From: Alphaproteobacteria bacterium
GTDB taxonomy: Bacteria; Pseudomonadota; Alphaproteobacteria; SMXP01
DNA length: 21,023 bases
Assembly (NCBI GenBank): GCA_028280675.1
Contig: JANQLI010000055.1
Location: forward strand, 1 to 21,023
Direction of reading: 5' to 3'
Shown: positions 6,685-15,848 of the stretch, in pieces
Numbering within the stretch: the stretch's first letter is position 1
Layout: every line of letters begins with the position of its first letter
The notes under the pieces: model-generated
The model's input: only the letters and a program-made list of their open reading frames with translations
Told to the model about the DNA's origin: nothing
Databases searched by the model: none
Program-made: the position numbers and the translations under genes

Positions 6685-7269
6685 TTATTGCGCAGGGGCA
6701 TAGATCCCGACAAAAAGCGATGAGCATTCTGCAACGCGCCAAATGCCATCTCCTTCGCGTTTCATATAGACGGGCCGTGCTGTGCCAGCGCCGCTTGTCG
6801 CCACATACACCCGAATTTCATCGGGTGTCACTTCGCTGAGCCGATTGCGCGTGAAATACATCGTCATGTCACCAGCGGGGAGGGTGTAACGGTTCTGCGG
6901 TGTCGCGCCGGTAATATAAGACCGGGCAATTGCTGGATCATTCGCCAGGCGTTTGAGATGGTCATTCATCGTGGTGTCTGGTTGACGACCTTGATAGCCA
7001 TTGGGGCCATCGACCAATTGATCATTTGAAAGCGAGAGAGTCATAAAGGCGCGCGCCATATTTGGGCTGGATTCCTGCTTGAGCATCCCAACGATAAAGA
7101 GGGCGGCTGCGCCCTCCGGGGTGTTGGCGCTTTGCTGAAGCTCTTGATAAGCGGGGATCGTATCGGGAATGTCCGTGAAGCTGATAACCTGATCGGCTGC
7201 AGCCGGTGCAGATAAAGCAAAGATCGTAAAAAGACCTATAAATAGCCGGAAACTAAGCATTTTTGTCAT
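6685..7269 (-). CDS. Exported DUF6935-like protein of unknown function
   Basis: The 194-residue protein has a clear signal peptide (about 1-25, ending in SAPAAADQ). The mature part contains EGAAALFIVGML, a conserved-looking AIARSYITGATPQNRY stretch, RVYVATSGAGTARPV and the C-terminal GIWRVAECSSLFVGI. These elements, in this order, resemble what I recall of the DUF6935 family, whose role is unknown; the match is from memory. The start has AGGGGAG at good distance. It has no partner that reveals its job. It lies upstream of gph on the same strand and diverges from glmU across about 205 bp. Confidence 0.7.
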   Translation of the reverse strand: MTKMLSFRLFIGLFTIFALSAPAAADQVISFTDIPDTIPAYQELQQSANTPEGAAALFIVGMLKQESSPNMARAFMTLSLSNDQLVDGPNGYQGRQPDTTMNDHLKRLANDPAIARSYITGATPQNRYTLPAGDMTMYFTRNRLSEVTPDEIRVYVATSGAGTARPVYMKREGDGIWRVAECSSLFVGIYAPAQ

Positions 7270-7474
7270 GGCACACTCCCCTCATATAAAACGGTTTTGA
7301 TCTTCAATTTACCATATTGCGTCAAAATGGGGCGGCTTTATGTTGGCGTATATTTTGCTCAAATTAGGGTAAAAATAAGAAATAATTCTTTATTTTGAGG
7401 GGACGAGCGCCTGTGCGAGGTTCCGTTCCCAATTGACGCATGGTGTTGGTGGAAGAGGCTGAAAGATTAACCCT

Positions 7475-8836
7475 ATGGTAATTAAGACTTCTGATCGCGA
7501 AATCGCCGTCGTCGTGCTGGGCGCAGGACAAGGGACGCGCATGAAGTCGGATGTGCCGAAAGTGCTTCATCCCATAGGCGGGTCACCGATGTTACATCAC
7601 GTTTTGGCGACCGCCTCTCAGCTTGGCGCGACCAAAATGGTGGTTGTCGTGGGCGCGGCGAATGAGCAAGCCCTCACAGATGCTGCAAAAGCGTTTGATT
7701 CAGATATTAAGATCGCGGTGCAGGACCCGCCACTTGGGACGGCCCATGCGGTTCGAGCCGCGCAAAAACATCTTCAGGGATTTAAGGGCGATGTGTTTGT
7801 TCTCTATGCCGATACGCCGTTGATCAAACCGGAAACGCTGACTGCAATGTTGGATGAGCGTGACAATGGCTCCGATGTTGTTGTGCTTGGGTTTGATGCC
7901 TTTGATCCAGGGGCCTATGGGCGTTTGATCACCAATGACGCAGGGCGTCTGTCCGCAATTGTGGAAGCGAAAGACGCCACTCCCGAAGAATTAGCGGTGA
8001 CGTTTTGTAATTCAGGCGTCATGGTGATTGATGGTGTTCACCTTCTTAATCTTTTAGAGCAGGTCTCTAATGACAATGCCAAGGGTGAGTATTACCTGAC
8101 GGATATTGTCGAGATCGCAAATAAACAGGGACTGACATGCGGCGTGGTGCAATGCCCAGAGGATGAAGTTCTCGGCGTTAATTCCCGTGTCGAGTTGGCG
8201 GATGCGGAAGCGATCTTTCAAGCACGCATGCGCCGCGAAGCCATGCAGGCAGGTGTGACATTACTTGACCCTGAAACGGTGTATTTCAGCGCAGATACGG
8301 AATTAGGCCGTGATGTTGTAGTGGGCCAGAACGTCGTCTTTGGGCCAGGCGTGACGATTGAAGATGGTGTTGTCATTCAGCCGTTTTGTCATTTTCAGGA
8401 AGCGCATGTGGCGGCGCAGGCGACCCTCGGTCCGTATGCACGGTTGCGGCCGGGTGCTGATGTGGGTGCCGGGGCGCATATCGGTAACTTTGTTGAAATC
8501 AAAAAGTCTACGATTGAAGAGGGCGCAAAAGTCAATCATCTGACCTATATTGGCGATAGTTTTGTCGGTGCGAAGGCGAATATTGGTGCAGGCACGATCA
8601 CTTGCAATTATGATGGTTTTGACAAGTTTAAAACCCATATCGGCCGGGGGGCTTTTATTGGGTCGAACAATTCACTTGTGGCGCCTGTCACCATTGGTGA
8701 TGGCGCATTTACAGGCTCAGGTAGCGTGATCACAAAAGATGTTGAAGGGGATGCGCTTGCTGTTGAGCGAAGCCCACAAAAAAACCTTCAAGGCTGGGCA
8801 GAAAAATTCCGCGCCAAAAAACGCAGGACAAAATAG
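7475..8836 (+). CDS. glmU: Bifunctional GlcNAc-1-P uridylyltransferase / GlcN-1-P acetyltransferase
   Basis: GlmU acetylates glucosamine-1-phosphate and then couples it to UTP, giving UDP-GlcNAc for peptidoglycan and lipopolysaccharide. The 453 residues match the family length. The N-terminal pyrophosphorylase domain has LGAGQGTRMKSDVPKVLH (15-32), with the nucleotide-binding Arg22 and Lys29. The C-terminal left-handed beta helix shows many hexapeptide repeats, and KVNHLTYIGD contains His355, the expected acetyltransferase base. Later motifs include GAGTITCNYDG and SNNSLVAPVTIG. The ribosome binding site is weak. glmS follows after 10 bp, so the two consecutive UDP-GlcNAc pathway enzymes form an operon. 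Confidence 0.98.
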   Translation: MVIKTSDREIAVVVLGAGQGTRMKSDVPKVLHPIGGSPMLHHVLATASQLGATKMVVVVGAANEQALTDAAKAFDSDIKIAVQDPPLGTAHAVRAAQKHLQGFKGDVFVLYADTPLIKPETLTAMLDERDNGSDVVVLGFDAFDPGAYGRLITNDAGRLSAIVEAKDATPEELAVTFCNSGVMVIDGVHLLNLLEQVSNDNAKGEYYLTDIVEIANKQGLTCGVVQCPEDEVLGVNSRVELADAEAIFQARMRREAMQAGVTLLDPETVYFSADTELGRDVVVGQNVVFGPGVTIEDGVVIQPFCHFQEAHVAAQATLGPYARLRPGADVGAGAHIGNFVEIKKSTIEEGAKVNHLTYIGDSFVGAKANIGAGTITCNYDGFDKFKTHIGRGAFIGSNNSLVAPVTIGDGAFTGSGSVITKDVEGDALAVERSPQKNLQGWAEKFRAKKRRTK

Positions 8837-8846
8837 GTAAAGTATT

Positions 8847-10670
8847 ATGTGTGGTATTGTTGGCATTTTAGGAAAAGACCCTGCTGCAGGTCAGATTTTG
8901 GACTCTCTGAAGCGCCTGGAGTACCGTGGGTATGATTCTGCTGGGATTGCGACGCTGGTCAATGGTCATATTGAACGCCGCCGCTCGGAAGGGAAGCTCA
9001 ATAACCTCGCGGACAAACTACAAGCCGATCCTCTTGAAGGCATTGTTGGTATTGGCCACACCCGCTGGGCGACGCATGGCGCGCCTAATGAAGTCAATGC
9101 CCACCCGCATGCTACGGATCAAGTCGCGATAGTGCACAACGGGATTATTGAAAATTTTCAGGAACTCCGTTTGGAACTTGAAGACGCAGGTCATAGCTTT
9201 GTCACAGAAACGGACTCCGAAGTCATTGTGCATTTGATCACGGATAAGCTGAAACAGGGTTTGCCTCCAGTAGAGGCCGCGTCACAGGCCATCAAACACC
9301 TTGAAGGCGCTTTTGCATTAGGTGTGATCTTTCAGGGCGAAGACGATCTCATGGTCGCGGCGCGCCGGGGATCACCGCTTGCCATTGGACGCGGCGATGG
9401 TGAAATGTTTATTGGGTCGGATGCTTTTGCCCTTGCGCCGATGACGAACCGCGTGACTTATCTTGAAGATGGAGATTGGGCGGAGATTCACCGGGATCAT
9501 GTTGTGATTTACAATGACGCCGGGCAAGTTGTGAACCGTCAGGAAAAATTGATTTCGCCCGCCGCCGCCTTGGTTGATAAAGGCGACCATAAACATTTCA
9601 TGGCGAAAGAGATCTTCGAGCAGCCGGAAGTGATCGGGCATACCCTTGGCGCCTATATCAATCCCTTAAAACAAACAGTGCAGGTTCCAGATGCCGCATT
9701 CGATTTGGGTCAGGTGTCGAAAATCACCATGACGGCTTGTGGAACGGCGTTTTATGCAACCATGGTGGCGAAATATTGGTTTGAACAACTGGCGCGCTTG
9801 CCGGCCGAAATTGATATTGCATCAGAGTTCCGGTATCGCGAGGCCGCCATGCAAGAGGGCGGTCTCTCGCTCTTTGTGTCGCAATCCGGTGAAACGGCGG
9901 ATACGTTAGCGGCGCTGAAATATTGCCGCGAACAGAACCAACATATTGCATCTATCGTCAATGTGGAAGAGTCGTCCATCGCGCGCGAATCCGATCTTAT
10001 TCTCCCGACCCATGCAGGTCCCGAAATTGGTGTGGCGTCAACAAAAGCCTTTACCTGTCAGTTAACGGTGCTGGCGTGTTTGGCGCTTGCAGCAGGGCGG
10101 GCGCGTGGCAAAGTGAGCCGCGACGGCGAGATCCGTCTTGTTCGGGCACTGATGGAAATTCCCCGTCATGCTGCGCAATGCCTTCATCAAGAAAGCCAAA
10201 TTCGCTTGCTTGCGCATGATTTAGCGAAAGCAACGGATGTGCTCTACCTCGGGCGCGGTTTGCACTATGCCATTGCTCTTGAAGGGGCCCTCAAGCTTAA
10301 AGAAATTTCCTATATTCACGCCGAAGGGTATGCCGCTGGTGAACTTAAGCACGGCCCCATTGCGCTGATCGACGAAGATGTGCCTGTAGTGGTTCTTGCA
10401 CCTTGTGATTCCATGTTCGAAAAAACGGTGTCGAACATGCAAGAAGTGATCGCCCGCGGTGGTAAGGTGATTTTGATCTCCGATGAGAAGGGGATAGAGC
10501 TTGCAGGGAAAGATTGCTGGGCCAGTATCGAAGTGCCCTATACCGATCCTTACGTGGCGCCGATTCTCTATTCGCTCCCTGTCCAGCTTCTCGCCTATCA
10601 CACAGCCGTCGCCAAAGGGACGGATGTCGATCAGCCGCGCAATCTCGCAAAATCTGTCACTGTCGAATAA
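8847..10670 (+). CDS. glmS: Glutamine-fructose-6-phosphate aminotransferase (isomerizing)
   Basis: GlmS makes glucosamine-6-phosphate from fructose-6-phosphate and glutamine, the first step towards UDP-GlcNAc. The protein starts MCGIVGILG, so Cys2 becomes the N-terminal nucleophile of the glutaminase domain. That domain also has GIGHTRWATHG and AHPH. Two SIS domains follow: TACGTAFYA with Cys298 and SQSGETADTL, then GRGLHYAIALEGALKLKEIS and EGYAAGELKHGPIALI. The C-terminus PRNLAKSVTVE is the usual one. At 607 residues it has normal length. No glmS ribozyme is visible upstream; the gene follows glmU directly. Confidence 0.98.
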   Translation: MCGIVGILGKDPAAGQILDSLKRLEYRGYDSAGIATLVNGHIERRRSEGKLNNLADKLQADPLEGIVGIGHTRWATHGAPNEVNAHPHATDQVAIVHNGIIENFQELRLELEDAGHSFVTETDSEVIVHLITDKLKQGLPPVEAASQAIKHLEGAFALGVIFQGEDDLMVAARRGSPLAIGRGDGEMFIGSDAFALAPMTNRVTYLEDGDWAEIHRDHVVIYNDAGQVVNRQEKLISPAAALVDKGDHKHFMAKEIFEQPEVIGHTLGAYINPLKQTVQVPDAAFDLGQVSKITMTACGTAFYATMVAKYWFEQLARLPAEIDIASEFRYREAAMQEGGLSLFVSQSGETADTLAALKYCREQNQHIASIVNVEESSIARESDLILPTHAGPEIGVASTKAFTCQLTVLACLALAAGRARGKVSRDGEIRLVRALMEIPRHAAQCLHQESQIRLLAHDLAKATDVLYLGRGLHYAIALEGALKLKEISYIHAEGYAAGELKHGPIALIDEDVPVVVLAPCDSMFEKTVSNMQEVIARGGKVILISDEKGIELAGKDCWASIEVPYTDPYVAPILYSLPVQLLAYHTAVAKGTDVDQPRNLAKSVTVE

Positions 10671-10683
10671 GCGCGAAGGAAAA

Positions 10684-10740
10684 GGTGGAACCCCCGCAAG
10701 GAGAGCTTTTGGGAGATTACGCCACGCGGGGTGTTCCACC
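10684..10740 (+). other. Long stem-loop between glmS and rpiA
   Basis: GGTGGAAC-CCCCGC (10684-10697) pairs with GCGGGG-T-GTTCCACC (10726-10740). This is 14 base pairs interrupted only by a bulged T at 10732, around a 28-base loop. There is no T tract, so it is not a standard terminator. A second hairpin (TTAGC.../...GCTAA, 10743-10766) follows directly. It starts 14 bases after the glmS stop. It may be a structured 3' end, an RNA-processing site, a small RNA or a mobile repeat; the sequence alone does not decide. Confidence 0.6.
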
Positions 10741-10809
10741 ATTTAGCCATCCGGTGTGATAGCTAAAACTGACTGGATCAGGCCGATTTCGGTGAGCGAC
10801 CATCTTCTC

Positions 10810-10838
10810 TTGAAGTTCCAGTATGGCCTACGTAACAT
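10810..10838 (+). promoter_or_regulatory. Candidate rpiA promoter
   Basis: TTGAAG (10810-10815) and TAACAT (10833-10838) lie exactly 17 bp apart, 88 bases before the rpiA ATG. This suggests that rpiA has its own promoter after the hairpin region rather than depending on glmUS read-through. It is judged by consensus match only. Confidence 0.35.
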
Positions 10839-10925
10839 CGCGTATCAAAAAGCGCTTTGATTTCGGTCAAATGCGTGCCACAGACAGATGCGGACGATTA
10901 GCAGCACACACGGGACTTGGGTAGA

Positions 10926-11624
10926 ATGACGTCTGACACGAAAAAGCGCATGGCGGCGGCCAAAGCGCTTGATTTCATTGATGATGGGATGACGGTTGGA
11001 TTGGGCACAGGGTCAACGGCTGAGCATTTTGTCGAACTTCTCGCAAAGCAGGCTTGGGACGGATTGCACGTGACATGTGTTTCCACGTCCATCCGCACCA
11101 CTGAGCTTGCCCAAAAACGCGGTCTTGACGTTTGTGATCTTGATAAAGTCGCGCGTATTCATGTCACGGTGGATGGTGCTGATGAGGTGGATCCAAACCT
11201 TTGTCTCATTAAGGGCGGTGGCGGGGCTTTGCTGCGTGAAAAGATTGTCGCCACGGCGTCGGACCGTATGGTCGTAATCGCTGATGATAGCAAAATGGTC
11301 GATCCATTAGGCGCTTTTCCGCTGCCAGTTGAGGTGGCGCCATTTGGTTTTTCTGTGACAGCGAATAAAGTTCTGGATGTGTTGAAGTCCGAATCGTGTC
11401 CGGGTCTGAAGATCTCGTTGCGTGAACAAGAGGATGGTCACCCATTTGTGACCGATGGTGGTCACTATATCTTGGACTGTGCCTGCGAGGCCATCAGAGA
11501 CCCCCATACATTAGCGGAAAAGCTGAATGCGATCGCGGGTGTTGTCGATCACGGTTTGTTTATCGATATTGCCACAGCCTTAATCATGGGGGGGGATGAG
11601 GATGTGAAAGTCATTGAAAAGTAA
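10926..11624 (+). CDS. rpiA: Ribose-5-phosphate isomerase A
   Basis: RpiA interconverts ribose-5-phosphate and ribulose-5-phosphate in the non-oxidative pentose phosphate pathway. Its 232 residues show the phosphate-binding GLGTGST (25-31), DGADEVD (83-89, with Asp83 and Asp86) and KGGGGALLREK (96-106), whose Glu105 is the expected catalytic base. Length and motif spacing are normal. I chose the ATG at 10926. A TTG at 10917 adds three residues and cannot be excluded, since neither has a strong ribosome binding site. gor follows 52 bp downstream; I recall an rpiA-gor order as frequent in Alphaproteobacteria. Confidence 0.97.
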   Translation: MTSDTKKRMAAAKALDFIDDGMTVGLGTGSTAEHFVELLAKQAWDGLHVTCVSTSIRTTELAQKRGLDVCDLDKVARIHVTVDGADEVDPNLCLIKGGGGALLREKIVATASDRMVVIADDSKMVDPLGAFPLPVEVAPFGFSVTANKVLDVLKSESCPGLKISLREQEDGHPFVTDGGHYILDCACEAIRDPHTLAEKLNAIAGVVDHGLFIDIATALIMGGDEDVKVIEK

Positions 11625-11676
11625 GTGATGCCACTTAAGTAGACAGAGTAATGTCTTTGTTTGAAAGTTTTCTTCC

Positions 11677-13041
11677 ATGACAACATATGATTATGACCTC
11701 TTTACCATCGGCGCGGGCTCAGGCGGGGTGCGGGCAAGCCGTATTGCTGCGCAATATGGAGCGAAGGTGGCTGTCGCAGAAGAATACCGTGTTGGCGGCA
11801 CGTGTGTGATCCGTGGGTGTGTGCCGAAGAAGCTCTTCGTCTATGCTAGCCATTTCCATGAAGAATTTGAGGATGCGGAAGCATTTGGATGGTCTGTGCC
11901 TGCGCCGTCATTTTCTTGGACAACTCTGATTGCGAATAAAGATAAAGAGATTGATCGTCTGAATGGCATTTACATTCGCAACCTTGAGAAAGCCGGTGTG
12001 GAGATTATTCAAGACCGCGCGATCCTCAAAGATGCGCATACGGTGCATTTGGTCAATGAAGGGCGCGACATTACAGCGAAATATATATTGATCGCCACCG
12101 GTGGCTGGCCCTTTATGGACACCTCTATCCCAGGGCATGAGTTTGCTATCTCATCGAATGAAGCTTTTCATCTTGAGGACTTACCGAAGCGCATCATGGT
12201 TTATGGCGGCGGGTATATCGCTGTTGAATTTGCAGGCATCTTTCATGGGCTTGGTGTGGAGACCCGCCTTATCTATCGCGGCGAGGAAATCCTGCGCGGG
12301 TTTGATGATGATTTACGGGAAGGCGTGCATGCTGAGATCGCCAAGAAAGGCATCACTGTGCATACGCAAACAACCATTCAATCCATTGACAAGAGTGGTG
12401 ACGCTTATGCTGTCACCCTGTCCACAGGCGATATTGTCGAGACCGATCTTGTGATGTTTGCGACTGGACGCAAGGCGTACACGGACGGGCTTGGATTGGA
12501 GAATGCGGGTGTTGAAGTGGACCGCAGCGGTGCAGTGAAAGTCGATTCTTATTCGCAAAGCAGCGTCGAGAATATTTATGCTGTCGGCGATGTCACCAAT
12601 CGCGTGAACCTAACGCCTGTCGCCATCCGTGAAGGACAGGCCTTTGCTGAAACCGTCTTCAACAATAATCCTATCAAAGTCGATCATGACATGATCCCAT
12701 CGGCGGTCTTCTCACAGCCGGAATTGGGTACGTGCGGGTTGACGGAAACCGAAGCCCGCGCGGCCTACTCAAATATAGATATTTACAAAACCAGTTTTCG
12801 CGCCCTGAAACATACGCTCACCGGCCGGGATGAAAAAACGCTGATGAAACTCATTGTTGATGGCGACACGGATAAGGTCCTCGGTGTGCATTTGATGGGG
12901 CCCGCATCGGGTGAGATGATCCAGCTCGCTGGGGTGGCGATGAAGATGGGCGCGACCAAGGCCCAGTTTGATCAGACAGTGGCGGTCCACCCGACGTCCT
13001 CGGAAGAGTTGGTCACCTTGCGTGAGGCATGGCAGGGTTAA
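11677..13041 (+). CDS. gor: Glutathione-disulfide reductase
   Basis: The 454-residue flavoprotein of the pyridine nucleotide-disulfide oxidoreductase family reduces oxidised glutathione with NADPH in the cytoplasm. An FAD-binding GAGSGGVRASR lies at 12-22. The redox-active pair is Cys43/Cys48 in GGTCVIRGCVPKK, the pattern specific to glutathione reductase rather than mercuric or lipoamide forms. The NAD(P) region is YGGGYIAVEFAGIFHGLG, with following arginines (ETRLIYRGEEILR) that fit NADPH. The second FAD motif is NIYAVGDVT. The C-terminal catalytic His438-Glu443 pair is in HPTSSEE. It probably shares a transcript with rpiA. No Shine-Dalgarno site is visible directly before the ATG. Confidence 0.97.
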   Translation: MTTYDYDLFTIGAGSGGVRASRIAAQYGAKVAVAEEYRVGGTCVIRGCVPKKLFVYASHFHEEFEDAEAFGWSVPAPSFSWTTLIANKDKEIDRLNGIYIRNLEKAGVEIIQDRAILKDAHTVHLVNEGRDITAKYILIATGGWPFMDTSIPGHEFAISSNEAFHLEDLPKRIMVYGGGYIAVEFAGIFHGLGVETRLIYRGEEILRGFDDDLREGVHAEIAKKGITVHTQTTIQSIDKSGDAYAVTLSTGDIVETDLVMFATGRKAYTDGLGLENAGVEVDRSGAVKVDSYSQSSVENIYAVGDVTNRVNLTPVAIREGQAFAETVFNNNPIKVDHDMIPSAVFSQPELGTCGLTETEARAAYSNIDIYKTSFRALKHTLTGRDEKTLMKLIVDGDTDKVLGVHLMGPASGEMIQLAGVAMKMGATKAQFDQTVAVHPTSSEELVTLREAWQG

Positions 13042-13207
13042 TCCTCTTCAAAGGGCTAGATTGGCGGTATTTGGCGGAAAACGTCTGATTTTTACGCGGA
13101 TTGGCCTCTTGTCCTGGTAATCCGGGCGACTTTCCCCTATATAGCCGGGCGAAACGGCCTTCCATCTGTTAGGATGGTGGGCGAGTGATGTTGAAGTGAG
13201 TAACACC

Positions 13208-14584
13208 ATGACACAGAAATGGACACCAGAGAGCTGGCGCAACCAGCCGATTATACAAGTGCCAACCTATCCGGATCAGGCGAAGTTGCGTGAGACGGAA
13301 GAACGTTTGTCGCAGTATCCGCCGCTGGTTTTTGCTGGCGAAGCGCGTGATTTACGGAAGCGCTTGGGCGATGTGGCTTTAGGGAAGGCGTTCCTGGTTC
13401 AGGGGGGCGATTGCGCTGAAAGCTTTAAAGAATTTCATCCGGATAATATCCGCGATACGTTCCGTGCGCTTTTGCAGATGGCGGTGGTGTTGACCTATGC
13501 AGGGGCAGTACCGGTCGTTAAAGTTGCCCGTATTGCAGGGCAATTTGCGAAGCCACGCTCTGCCGACACCGAGACGCAAGGTGACACGGAGCTGCCAAGT
13601 TATCGCGGTGACATCATTAACGGTATTGAGTTTGAAAGTGGCGCGCGCGTTCCTGATCCTGAGCGCATGGTGAGTGCTTATAGTCAAGCGGCGGCGACAT
13701 TGAATTTGCTGCGCGCGTTTGCGACAGGCGGTTATGCCGGTCTTGAATATGTGCACCGTTGGAACCGCGGTTTCGTGGCCGATAGTCCCGAAGGGGCGCG
13801 GTATGAAGATCTCGCCAACCGTATTGAAGAAGCACTCGACTTTATGAATGCGTGCGGTATCGATGCGGAAAGCACACCGCAATTGCATGGCACAGAACTT
13901 TATACCAGCCATGAGGCTTTGCTGCTGGGGTATGAGCAAGCATTGACCCGCGTCGATTCGACAACCGGTGAATGGTATGACACATCAGCGCATATGCTGT
14001 GGATCGGTGATCGGACACGGCAGCCCGATGGCGCGCATGTCGAATTTTTACGCGGTGTGCAAAACCCGATCGGCATGAAATGCGGGCCAAGTCTTGATCC
14101 GGATGAGTTGATCCGCTTGATCGATCTTCTTAACCCAGACAATGACCCTGGACGCCTCACACTAATCACCCGTTACGGGGCTGATAATGTGACTGAGCAT
14201 TTGCCAAAGCTGTTGCGTAAGGTGAAGGCCGAAGGGCGGCATGTGGTGTGGTCATGTGATCCGATGCATGGCAATACCATTAAGGCCTCAACCGGTTATA
14301 AAACGCGGCCCTTTGATCGCATCTTAAAAGAAGTCAAAGACGTGTTTGCGGTGCATAAAGCTGAAGGCACATATGCAGGTGGTATTCATGTGGAGATGAC
14401 CGGGCAAAACGTGACGGAGTGTATTGGCGGAGCGCATGCGCTTACGGAAGATGATCTTTCGTCGCGTTATCACACCCACTGTGATCCGCGGTTGAACGCC
14501 AATCAGGCGCTTGAACTTGCCTTCCTCTTGGCTGAGGCCATTAAAGAAGAGCGTGATGCGGGCGCACACGTCAAAGCCTCTTAG
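13208..14584 (+). CDS. aroG: Class II 3-deoxy-7-phosphoheptulonate (DAHP) synthase
   Basis: This enzyme condenses phosphoenolpyruvate and erythrose-4-phosphate, the first step of the shikimate pathway. It belongs to the plant-like class II family: WTPESWR at the start, PPLVFAGEARDLRKRL, GGDCAESF (metal-ligand Cys69), MKCGPSLDPDELI, VVWSCDPMHGNT (metal-ligand His354), GGIHVEMTGQNVTEC, and a C-terminal CDPRLNANQALELAF that supplies the last metal ligand. At 458 residues it has the usual length. I chose the ATG at 13208; an in-frame GTG at 13196 would add four residues. The 166-bp gap after gor suggests its own promoter (a TATATA lies at 13138-13143 without a clear -35). A bidirectional terminator follows. 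Confidence 0.97.
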   Translation: MTQKWTPESWRNQPIIQVPTYPDQAKLRETEERLSQYPPLVFAGEARDLRKRLGDVALGKAFLVQGGDCAESFKEFHPDNIRDTFRALLQMAVVLTYAGAVPVVKVARIAGQFAKPRSADTETQGDTELPSYRGDIINGIEFESGARVPDPERMVSAYSQAAATLNLLRAFATGGYAGLEYVHRWNRGFVADSPEGARYEDLANRIEEALDFMNACGIDAESTPQLHGTELYTSHEALLLGYEQALTRVDSTTGEWYDTSAHMLWIGDRTRQPDGAHVEFLRGVQNPIGMKCGPSLDPDELIRLIDLLNPDNDPGRLTLITRYGADNVTEHLPKLLRKVKAEGRHVVWSCDPMHGNTIKASTGYKTRPFDRILKEVKDVFAVHKAEGTYAGGIHVEMTGQNVTECIGGAHALTEDDLSSRYHTHCDPRLNANQALELAFLLAEAIKEERDAGAHVKAS

Positions 14585-14602
14585 CAAAAATACCCTAAAA
14601 TG

Positions 14603-14632
14603 AAAAAGGGCGGCATGCGAGCCGCCCTTTTT
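14603..14632. terminator. Bidirectional rho-independent terminator
   Basis: A 12-bp perfect stem (AAAAAGGGCGGC at 14603-14614, GCCGCCCTTTTT at 14621-14632) closes an ATGCGA loop. Its A and T tracts serve both strands. It separates aroG from the converging chelatase-like gene. Confidence 0.92.
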
Positions 14633-14647
14633 GCATTTCAAATGATT

Positions 14648-15787
14648 TTACCTGAAGCTCGCTCCCATGACAGTGCGGTCCATCCATTTTCTGAACCGTG
14701 GATGCGTCATAAGGCCTTTTGCGCTGATTTCGAAGTCGAGACCTGCGAGATCCTTACGAATTTTTTCCGATAAATTAACTGAGGTCAGCAGATTGGTGAC
14801 GATAATCACTTTGCGGCCTTCGCTCGTGGATTTTTCAATGTGCTCACGCATTTTCTTTACGTTTGCCGCACGGATAGGTCGTATGGCGTCATCTTGGATG
14901 GTGAACGCTTGAACGGAGTTGAAGTCTGTTTCTGTACGTATGATCTCAGACAAATTTTCGAGGATACCTAATTCCAGTTCATTGTCTTTATCACCTTCTG
15001 GCCCGTGAGAAAGGATCATGACATCTTCATTCGCTTCGTTTTCGCTGAACTCGCGTGCGTAATCGATAAGGATCGTCGCGATTTCAGGGCTATCCCCAGG
15101 TGTGCTCGCCATGACCAGTTTGGCGCTGGTTTTGATTTTAGGGACATCCGCGTAAGCCCCTTCCGGGCGATCGCCAAAGATGTAATTGAATTGATCCATC
15201 ATTGAGCCATACCTCACCGACACCATAGGCATGATAATGATCTTCTTCACGCCCTTGGCGGTCAGTTGATCCACGGCCTCTTGCATATGAGAAGAGGACA
15301 TCATGCTCATGCCATAACCGATAGCGGTCGGGAAAATTGTTGAAAGCGGTATAAATTCATCACGCAGTTCTTCATTGCCGCTGCCGCTAAAACCGTGAGA
15401 AATGGCGAGAATACCAAACTCTCCATTTACTGCTGTATCACTTACATACATATTCCCGTTTGGTGGCATCATGCGCATGTTCAGCATGATTTGTTGATCG
15501 TTAAGTCGTTGATAAAGGGGGATACGATCACGTAATTGTTGCATCATTTCTGGAGTCATTTGGTGCCCGCCATGATCCATGGAACTGTGGGAGCTATGAT
15601 CCATTCCTTCGGCCTTTTTCGCGCCATGAGAGCTATGGTCCATGCCATCCATATTATGGGAGCTATGATCTGTTTTTTCACTTTGCATGTGTCCGCCTGC
15701 TATCAAGGGAAGACCAATGATGGATGTGCAGATCAGCAGGGCAGCAGCGAAAAGTGCGACTTGATGTTTGGGCATGTGAATGGTCAT
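14648..15787 (-). CDS. Exported His/Met-rich protein with two CbiX/SirB-like chelatase domains
   Basis: The 379-residue protein begins with a signal peptide or membrane anchor (about 8-32). A metal-binding-type stretch at 40-75 follows, with three DHSSH repeats, one DHGGH and interspersed Met. Then come two related domains of the class II chelatase fold. The first has AISHGF (His131) and AVDQLTAKGVKKIIIMPMVS; the second has MILSHGPEG (His261), 130 residues later. CbiX/SirB enzymes insert Co or Fe into sirohydrochlorin in the cytoplasm. Here export and the metal-rich leader point to metal binding in the periplasm. After the first domain's hydrophobic strand I see YGSM where these enzymes usually have a second metal-binding His, so chelatase activity is doubtful. 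GGTAGGA precedes the ATG. Confidence 0.75.
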   Translation of the reverse strand: MTIHMPKHQVALFAAALLICTSIIGLPLIAGGHMQSEKTDHSSHNMDGMDHSSHGAKKAEGMDHSSHSSMDHGGHQMTPEMMQQLRDRIPLYQRLNDQQIMLNMRMMPPNGNMYVSDTAVNGEFGILAISHGFSGSGNEELRDEFIPLSTIFPTAIGYGMSMMSSSHMQEAVDQLTAKGVKKIIIMPMVSVRYGSMMDQFNYIFGDRPEGAYADVPKIKTSAKLVMASTPGDSPEIATILIDYAREFSENEANEDVMILSHGPEGDKDNELELGILENLSEIIRTETDFNSVQAFTIQDDAIRPIRAANVKKMREHIEKSTSEGRKVIIVTNLLTSVNLSEKIRKDLAGLDFEISAKGLMTHPRFRKWMDRTVMGASFR

Positions 15788-15848
15788 GTGATTGGATTCC
15801 TACCTCATCGTATTTTGTTTTGCGGGCTTTTTTTAGTTTTACTAGCCA

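Noticed and set aside
8837..8846. glmS ribozyme or riboswitch upstream of glmS
   Set aside because: Only 10 bases separate glmU and glmS, leaving no room for such an element.
11641..11662. Small hairpin AGACA/TGTCT with TTGTTT between rpiA and gor
   Set aside because: The stem is only 5 bp and A+T-rich, too weak for a terminator. Co-transcription of rpiA and gor seems more likely.
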